Assembly (NCBI GenBank): GCA_005893185.1
Contig: VBOS01000174.1
Location: 2,201 to 10,528, forward strand
DNA: 8,328 nt
Direction of reading: 5' to 3'
DNA from: Candidatus Eiseniibacteriota bacterium
GTDB taxonomy: Bacteria; Eisenbacteria; RBG-16-71-46
In this document: piece by piece, positions 1 through 8,328 of the stretch
Position numbering within the stretch: position 1 is the first letter of the stretch
How the letters are laid out: every line of letters begins with the position of its first letter
Made by a program: the position numbers and the translations under genes
The notes under the pieces: model-generated
The model's database searches: none
What the model was told of the DNA's origin: nothing
Seen by the model: the letters and a program-made list of their open reading frames with translations, nothing else

Positions 1-65
1 CCGGCGTCGATGTGGGCCATGATCCCGATGTTCCGGTATCGTTCCAGTGCGAACTGCCGCGACAT
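1..65 (-). CDS. fusA: Elongation factor G, N-terminal fragment (rest lies beyond the window)
   Basis: Only the first 21 codons are present, reading MSRQFALERYRNIGIMAHIDA, with two bases of the next codon. RNIGIMAHIDAG is the signature opening of EF-G and leads into the GTPase P-loop (AHIDAGKTT), which is cut by the window edge. EF-G is the cytosolic GTPase that drives ribosomal translocation. The ATG at 65-63 is chosen because the distance to RNIGI matches the family and a modest purine-rich stretch (CGGGGAA) lies upstream. Another in-frame ATG at 122-120 would add 19 unconserved residues and has no ribosome-binding site. The gene follows rpsG in the standard str operon order, 177 bases downstream. 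Identity is secure from motif and context despite the short length. Whether the rest of the gene is intact cannot be seen. Confidence 0.93.
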   Translation of the reverse strand, partial: MSRQFALERYRNIGIMAHIDA

Positions 66-201
66 GTCTGAAGTATTCCCCGGTCTTGTGATCGCCTGCG
101 GTAGCACCACCTGCCTTTCCATCGTAGAAAGCGCGGTGATGAACTTGTCGCCATTCCGATCGCTCAAGTCTCCGCCCGGCGCTTCCACGCGCCTCCGAGC
201 A

Positions 202-232
202 GGACCCAGGCCGGCTGGACCGGCCTTGGACC
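202..232 (-). repeat. Inverted repeat / RNA hairpin between rpsG and fusA
   Basis: Two 13-base arms (202-214 and 220-232) flank a 5-base loop. As minus-strand RNA they pair over 11 of 13 positions, with seven continuous pairs next to the loop and two mismatches (U-U and A-G). The hairpin begins 10 bases after the rpsG stop codon. No run of U follows it (the next bases are TGCTCGGAGG), so it is not a canonical Rho-independent terminator. It could be an attenuator, an RNA-processing or stability element, or chance in GC-rich DNA. The rest of the 66-242 gap shows nothing else I can support; a TACGAT hexamer at 127-122 resembles a -10 box but has no convincing -35 partner. Confidence 0.55.
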
Positions 233-242
233 CGGAATGGGT

Positions 243-713
243 CTACCAGCGATAGTGGGCGAAGGCCTTGTTGGCCTCCGCCATCTTGTGCGTGTCTTCC
301 CGCTTCTTCACGGCGCCGCCCTCGTTGCGCGACGCCGCCATCACCTCGGCCGCCAGCTTCTCCCCAAACGTGTGTTCGGTGCGCGTGTGTGCATTCAGGA
401 TGATCCAGCGCACCGCCAGCGCGTTCCGGCGTTCCGGCCGGACCTCGACCGGAACCTGGTAGTTGGCGCCCCCCACCCGGCGCGACTTCACCTCGAGCGC
501 CGGCTTCACGTTGTTCATCGCCTGCTTGAGGACCGTCATGGCATCCTGCCCGGTCTTCTGCTCGACGAGGCTCATCGCGCCGTAGAACGCCCGCTCGGCG
601 ATCGAGCGCTTGCCGCGCTTCATCGTCGCGCTCACGAACCGCGTCACGAGAACGCTCTCGAACTTGGGGTCGCCCACCGCCTCACGGCGCGCGACCTGAC
701 CTTTGCGTGGCAT
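243..713 (-). CDS. rpsG: 30S ribosomal protein S7
   Basis: The frame encodes 156 residues, the usual bacterial S7 length, and is intact. It begins MPRKGQ and ends with the highly conserved VKKREDTHKMAEANKAFAHYRW region. The middle holds the SRRVGGANYQVPVEVRPERR motif (about residues 77-96), the family hallmark. S7 nucleates assembly of the 30S head on the 3' major domain of 16S rRNA and lines the E-site mRNA exit. The ATG at 713-711 is supported by AGAGGA at 727-722, eight bases upstream. The gene lies 91 bases after the end of rpsL and 177 bases before fusA, so it is a normal str operon member. In E. coli S7 is also the translational autoregulator that binds the rpsL-rpsG intergenic mRNA; the 91-base gap here is GC-rich, but I could not recognise that binding structure in it. 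Confidence 0.98.
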   Translation of the reverse strand: MPRKGQVARREAVGDPKFESVLVTRFVSATMKRGKRSIAERAFYGAMSLVEQKTGQDAMTVLKQAMNNVKPALEVKSRRVGGANYQVPVEVRPERRNALAVRWIILNAHTRTEHTFGEKLAAEVMAASRNEGGAVKKREDTHKMAEANKAFAHYRW

Positions 714-721
714 GCCTTCGT

Positions 722-727
722 TCCTCT
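722..727 (-). promoter_or_regulatory. Ribosome-binding site of rpsG
   Basis: AGAGGA on the minus strand lies eight bases before the ATG of rpsG, a normal Shine-Dalgarno match and distance. It fixes the start at 713. Confidence 0.75.
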
Positions 728-804
728 AGATGTCCGCCGCGCGTCCGCACCGCGCAGAACGCGGGCCCAGTACCCCGGACCCGGGACGCCGCCCGCGCGA
801 TGGT

Positions 805-1124
805 CTACTTCGACTTCGTGCCGTACTTCGACCGGCTCTTCTTGCGCCCCGTCACGCCGCTCGCGTCCAGCGGCCCCGGATCAGGACGATCGAGTGCTCC
901 TGCAGATTGTGTCCCTCACCGGGGATGTAGCACGTCACCTCCACGCCGTTCGTGAGCCGAACTCGCGCGACCTTGCGCAGCGCGGAATTCGGCTTCTTGG
1001 GCGTGGTGGTGTACACGCGCGTGCACACTCCCCGCTTCTGTGGACACGACCGCAGCGCCGGCGCGCCGGTCTTGCTCCTTACTCGCCGCCGCCCGAAGCG
1101 GACGAGCTGGCTCAGAGTCGGCAC
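805..1124 (-). pseudogene. rpsL: 30S ribosomal protein S12, disrupted by an internal deletion and frameshift
   Basis: S12 sits in the decoding centre of the 30S subunit. From the GTG at 1124 the frame reads VPTLSQLVRFGR, then PALRSCPQKRGVC, VYTTTPKKPNSALRK and YIPGEGHNLQEHSIVLIRG, a textbook S12 N-terminal three quarters. After LIRG (near 873) the family continues GRVKDLPGVRYH(T/I)VRG(A/T) before LDASG. Here that stretch is absent: the frame runs into RWTRAA and a stop at 854-852. The genuine C-terminus, LDASGVTGRKKSRSKYGTKSK, follows in another frame from 870 to a TAG at 807-805. If the lost segment had E. coli length, 49 bases are missing. The lost part carries the lysine and the methylthiolated aspartate of the 87-88 loop, so the product as written could not be functional S12. 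The first lysine of the PKKPNS motif, mutated in many streptomycin-resistant strains, is wild type. Assembly error is the likeliest cause. Confidence 0.92.
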
Positions 1125-1129
1125 AGATT

Positions 1130-1135
1130 CCCTCC
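1130..1135 (-). promoter_or_regulatory. Ribosome-binding site deciding the GTG start of rpsL
   Basis: GGAGGG lies five bases before the GTG at 1124-1122. The protein then starts with (V)PTLSQLVR, matching the conserved (M)PTxxQLVR start of S12. This supports the GTG over the in-frame ATG at 1199, which would add 25 unconserved residues and has no Shine-Dalgarno sequence. Confidence 0.85.
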
Positions 1136-1223
1136 AAACTCCTGTTGAACACGGGCTTGCGCGGCATGGCAGGCCACGGCATCCACGAAGGAACAACATG
1201 CGCCGTAACCGCGCAGAAGGGGA

Positions 1224-1248
1224 AAACTACTCATCGGGCCAAGTCCTG

Positions 1249-1252
<4 letters not shown>
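1224..1252 (-). promoter_or_regulatory. Candidate sigma70-type promoter for rpsL-rpsG-fusA
   Basis: On the minus strand a perfect TTGACA (1252-1247) is followed by exactly 17 bases and then TAGTTT (1229-1224), which keeps the most conserved T, A and T of a -10 box. The TGA stop codon of rpoC lies inside the -35 hexamer. Transcription would start near 1217, leaving a leader of about 90 bases before the rpsL GTG. This fits an independent promoter for the str operon in addition to read-through from rpoBC. The -10 match is only three of six, so this is a prediction. The remaining 124-base rpoC-rpsL gap shows no terminator. Confidence 0.55.
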
Positions 1253-5387
<4,135 letters not shown>

Positions 5388-5396
5388 TCTCTCGTT

Positions 5397-5402
5397 CTCC
5401 TT
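5397..5402 (-). promoter_or_regulatory. Ribosome-binding site of rpoC
   Basis: AAGGAG lies nine bases before the ATG at 5387-5385, inside the 41-base rpoB-rpoC gap. It supports this start, which leaves 31 residues before the conserved FNSIRIRLASP motif, versus 16 in E. coli. Confidence 0.8.
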
Positions 5403-5428
5403 CGGAAGCGGCCGATCGCTCGTGGCCG

Positions 5429-8328
<2,900 letters not shown>

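Noticed and set aside
66..122. In-frame ATG at 122 as the fusA start
   Set aside because: The 19 extra residues are not typical of EF-G and no ribosome-binding site precedes them; the ATG at 65 fits the family length.
202..232. Rho-independent terminator after rpsG
   Set aside because: The hairpin is strong, but no U-rich stretch follows it, and fusA normally continues the same operon.
1125..1199. In-frame ATG at 1199 as an upstream start for rpsL
   Set aside because: It adds 25 residues unlike any S12 N-terminus and has no Shine-Dalgarno sequence, whereas the GTG at 1124 has GGAGGG five bases upstream and matches the family start.

Overview
This window is a housekeeping locus read entirely from the minus strand. 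In transcription order, from high to low coordinates, it holds the 3' two thirds of rpoB, then rpoC, rpsL and rpsG, and the first 65 bases of fusA. This is the widely conserved junction of the RNA polymerase genes with the str operon (S12, S7, EF-G). I see no mobile element, CRISPR array, tRNA, rRNA or accessory gene. The plus strand holds only GC-driven shadow frames.

The organism is a bacterium with clearly GC-rich DNA; G or C dominates third codon positions. RpoB carries a long lineage-specific insert between the KVFSRR and RGDELPPG motifs. RpoC carries the sandwich-barrel insert (SI3) inside the trigger loop. Together these point to a Gram-negative lineage (Proteobacteria, Bacteroidota/Gemmatimonadota-like or related phyla) and away from Actinobacteria, Firmicutes and Thermus. 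I cannot place it further from sequence alone.

Layout: 8328-5429 rpoB (5' end outside the window); a 41-base gap; 5387-1249 rpoC, whose frame is broken near 2050; a 124-base gap with a good sigma70-type promoter whose -35 box overlaps the rpoC stop; 1124-805 rpsL (GTG start), broken near 873; a 91-base gap; 713-243 rpsG (intact); a 177-base gap with a strong hairpin just after rpsG; 65-1 fusA start. RpoB and RpoC form the catalytic core of RNA polymerase. S12 and S7 are 30S decoding-centre and head proteins, and EF-G drives translocation.

The notable points are two apparent internal deletions in essential genes (about 22 codons of rpoC and about 16-17 codons of rpsL, each also shifting the frame), a natural Asn at the RpoB position equivalent to E. 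coli His526 in the rifampicin pocket, the promoter at the rpoC end, and the rpsG-fusA hairpin. The paired deletions most likely reflect consensus or assembly errors, but a decayed second copy of the locus cannot be excluded from this window.
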